Below are positions 4,417 through 6,011 of a stretch of 6,011 bases of DNA, piece by piece (the stretch's first letter is position 1; every line of letters begins with the position of its first letter). The position numbers and the translations under genes were made by a program. Below the pieces are notes generated by a model. The model saw only the letters and a list, made by a program, of their open reading frames with translations, did not search any database and was not told where the DNA came from. The stretch is from the NCBI GenBank assembly GCA_030637775.1, contig DAOWFY010000040.1, forward strand, positions 1 to 6,011, written 5' to 3'. Source of the stretch: a bacterium (GTDB taxonomy: Bacteria > Ratteibacteria > UBA8468).

Positions 4417-6011
4417 TTCTTTCAGAACCGCACCACTGCTCGCAGAAAGAACCTGCTTACTATAATGGTAAAGATAACCTTCCTTAATCTTTGGCCCGGG
4501 TGCCTTCCATAAGGAGAGACGTTTCTTTATCTCCTCGGGAGTGAGTTTCAGATTTAACTCTCTCTTCGGAATATCAATTTCAATAAGATCTCCATTGCGA
4601 ACAATGGCGATCGGTCCTCCCTCTGCTGCCTCGGGAGAAATATGTCCAATGGCTGCTCCTCGTGTGCCCCCAGAAAATCTGCCATCGGTGAGAAGAGCGA
4701 CCTCTTTATCAAGACCTATTCCCGCAATGGCCGAGGTTGGAGAAAGCATCTCCCTCATTCCCGGACCTCCCTTTGGCCCCTCATAGCGAATGACAAGTAC
4801 TTCTCCTTTTCTTATCTTTTTCTTCATGATCGCCGCCATTGCCTCCTCTTCACTTTCAAAAACCCTGGCGGCTCCGGTATGCTTTAGCATCTCCAATGCC
4901 ACGGCAGATTGCTTCACCACCGCCCCTTCGGGAGCTAAATTCCCTTTTAAAATTGCCAGTCCCCCTTCCGCAGAGTAAGGCTTTTCTATCGGCCTGATTA
5001 CTTCATTGTCGAGCACTTTACTCTGAGAAATATTTTCTCCCACACTCTTCCCCGTCACCGTCATTACCTTTAAATTAAGTAGCTCCTGCCGGGCAAGTTC
5101 TGACATTACCGCAGCTACCCCACCGGCGCGGTGTAAATCTTCTAAATGAAAGGCTCCCGCCGGAGAAAGCCGACAGAGATTGGGAGTGCTTTTAGAAAGC
5201 TGGTTAAAAAGTTCCAGGTCCAATACTACCTTTGCTTCCTTAGCAATAGCCGGTAGATGCAAGACTGTATTGGTTGAGGCTCCTAAAGCCATCTCCACCC
5301 TGATGGCATTTTTGAAAGCGGCCAAAATTGCAATATCTCTGGGCCGAACATTCCTTTGATAAAGTTCCATGATCCTGGCTCCGGCATATTTCGCCAATCT
5401 CTTTCTCTCTGCCATCACCGCAGGAATTGTGCCATTGCCAGGTAGAGCCAATCCCAAAGCCTCGGAAAGACAGTTCATAGAATTAGCCGTAAACATTCCC
5501 GAGCAGGAACCATATCCAGGACAGGCACTATCTTCAAGAACTTTTAACTTCTCTTCCGTCATTTTCCCGGATGTAAAACTACCTACCGCTTCGAAAACAG
5601 AGATAAGGTCCAGAGCTTTGCCCTGGAAATAGCCGGCCAACATTGGACCTCCAGACACCAGGATTGCCGGAATGTTAAGCCGCAACGCTGCCATCAGCAT
5701 TCCCGGAACAACCTTATCGCAATTGGGAATAAGAACCAAACCATCAAAAGGATGCGCCATAGCCATTGTCTCAATAGAATCGGCAATCAGTTCCCGACTG
5801 CAGAGAGAATATTTCATTCCTGAATGACCCATTGCTAAACCGTCGCAGACGGCAATGGTGGAGAACTCCACCGGTAGCCCCCCGGCACTTCTTACTCCTG
5901 CCTTTACGCTCTTCGCGATTTCATCAAGGTGAATATGGCCAGGAACAATCTCATTGCTTGAGTTAGCAATGCCAATGAAGGGTTTTTTTATCTCGCTATC
6001 GGTATCACCCA
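4414..6011 (-). CDS. ilvD: Dihydroxy-acid dehydratase, partial (N-terminus beyond the right edge)
   Basis: IlvD dehydrates 2,3-dihydroxy-isovalerate and 2,3-dihydroxy-3-methylvalerate to the 2-oxo acids that lead to valine, leucine and isoleucine; it is a cytoplasmic Fe-S enzyme. The frame is open to the right edge, with 531 whole codons visible from base 6009. The first visible residues include [18 protein letters not shown], a conserved family segment, so only about 20-30 residues are missing. GTG 5871 is therefore an internal valine, not the start. Cluster cysteines are in [10 protein letters not shown] (visible residue 55), [11 protein letters not shown] (97, followed by the conserved Asp-Lys) and [10 protein letters not shown] (169). 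[10 protein letters not shown] (409-418) and GRFSGGTRG (443-451, with the active-site serine) mark the C-terminal domain. The motifs favour IlvD over the sugar-acid dehydratase Edd. It is the first visible gene of the block; ilvB, ilvN and ilvC are not in view, and its promoter would be off the edge. Confidence 0.96.
   Translation of the reverse strand, partial: GDTDSEIKKPFIGIANSSNEIVPGHIHLDEIAKSVKAGVRSAGGLPVEFSTIAVCDGLAMGHSGMKYSLCSRELIADSIETMAMAHPFDGLVLIPNCDKVVPGMLMAALRLNIPAILVSGGPMLAGYFQGKALDLISVFEAVGSFTSGKMTEEKLKVLEDSACPGYGSCSGMFTANSMNCLSEALGLALPGNGTIPAVMAERKRLAKYAGARIMELYQRNVRPRDIAILAAFKNAIRVEMALGASTNTVLHLPAIAKEAKVVLDLELFNQLSKSTPNLCRLSPAGAFHLEDLHRAGGVAAVMSELARQELLNLKVMTVTGKSVGENISQSKVLDNEVIRPIEKPYSAEGGLAILKGNLAPEGAVVKQSAVALEMLKHTGAARVFESEEEAMAAIMKKKIRKGEVLVIRYEGPKGGPGMREMLSPTSAIAGIGLDKEVALLTDGRFSGGTRGAAIGHISPEAAEGGPIAIVRNGDLIEIDIPKRELNLKLTPEEIKKRLSLWKAPGPKIKEGYLYHYSKQVLSASSGAVLKE

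Noticed and set aside
4318-4512. 64-residue plus-strand reading frame beginning MSAKGGRVRSNES
   Set aside because: It starts in the 131-bp palindromic element and ends antisense to ilvD; it has no ribosome binding site or recognisable domain.
5869-5871. GTG 5871 as the start of ilvD
   Set aside because: The frame stays open to the window edge, and the upstream codons encode the conserved IlvD segment [18 protein letters not shown].

Overview
The window is a compact block of biosynthetic genes from a bacterium, all on the minus strand. In transcription order (right to left) they are: ilvD (dihydroxy-acid dehydratase, 5' end off the right edge), nadB (L-aspartate oxidase), a GltA/NfnB-type NADPH-linked flavoprotein usually annotated as glutamate synthase, a 63-residue 2[4Fe-4S] ferredoxin, and trpE (anthranilate synthase component I, 3' part off the left edge). 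No plus-strand gene is credible. No RNA gene, CRISPR array, transposase, phage gene or clear rho-independent terminator is visible. No gene-free stretch exceeds 300 bases; the longest is about 160 bp, between ilvD and nadB, and it is filled by a palindromic element.

The genes serve ordinary primary metabolism: IlvD for branched-chain amino acids, NadB for NAD (aspartate to iminoaspartate), the GltA-like protein for nitrogen assimilation or electron transfer, and TrpE for tryptophan. The ferredoxin and trpE are tightly coupled: the ferredoxin TAG is followed at once by the trpE ATG. The clostridial-type ferredoxin and the Fe-S enzymes suggest an anaerobic or microaerophilic organism. Base composition is moderate, and the dispersed palindromes resemble those common in genomes of uncultured bacterial lineages. 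I cannot name the phylum with confidence.

The unusual content is the density of palindromic repeats: three different families in 6 kb. (1) A hairpin repeat of 40-42 bp occurs twice in the same orientation, once just after the gltA-like stop and once overlapping the nadB stop so that it supplies the stop codon. (2) A 77-bp palindromic element sits inside the gltA-like gene and is translated in frame as an interdomain linker of about 26 residues. (3) A 131-bp element with imperfect terminal inverted repeats separates ilvD from nadB. They look like small non-autonomous elements that have settled in gene ends, linkers and spacers of an otherwise conserved block. I found no convincing new defence, regulatory or catalytic system.
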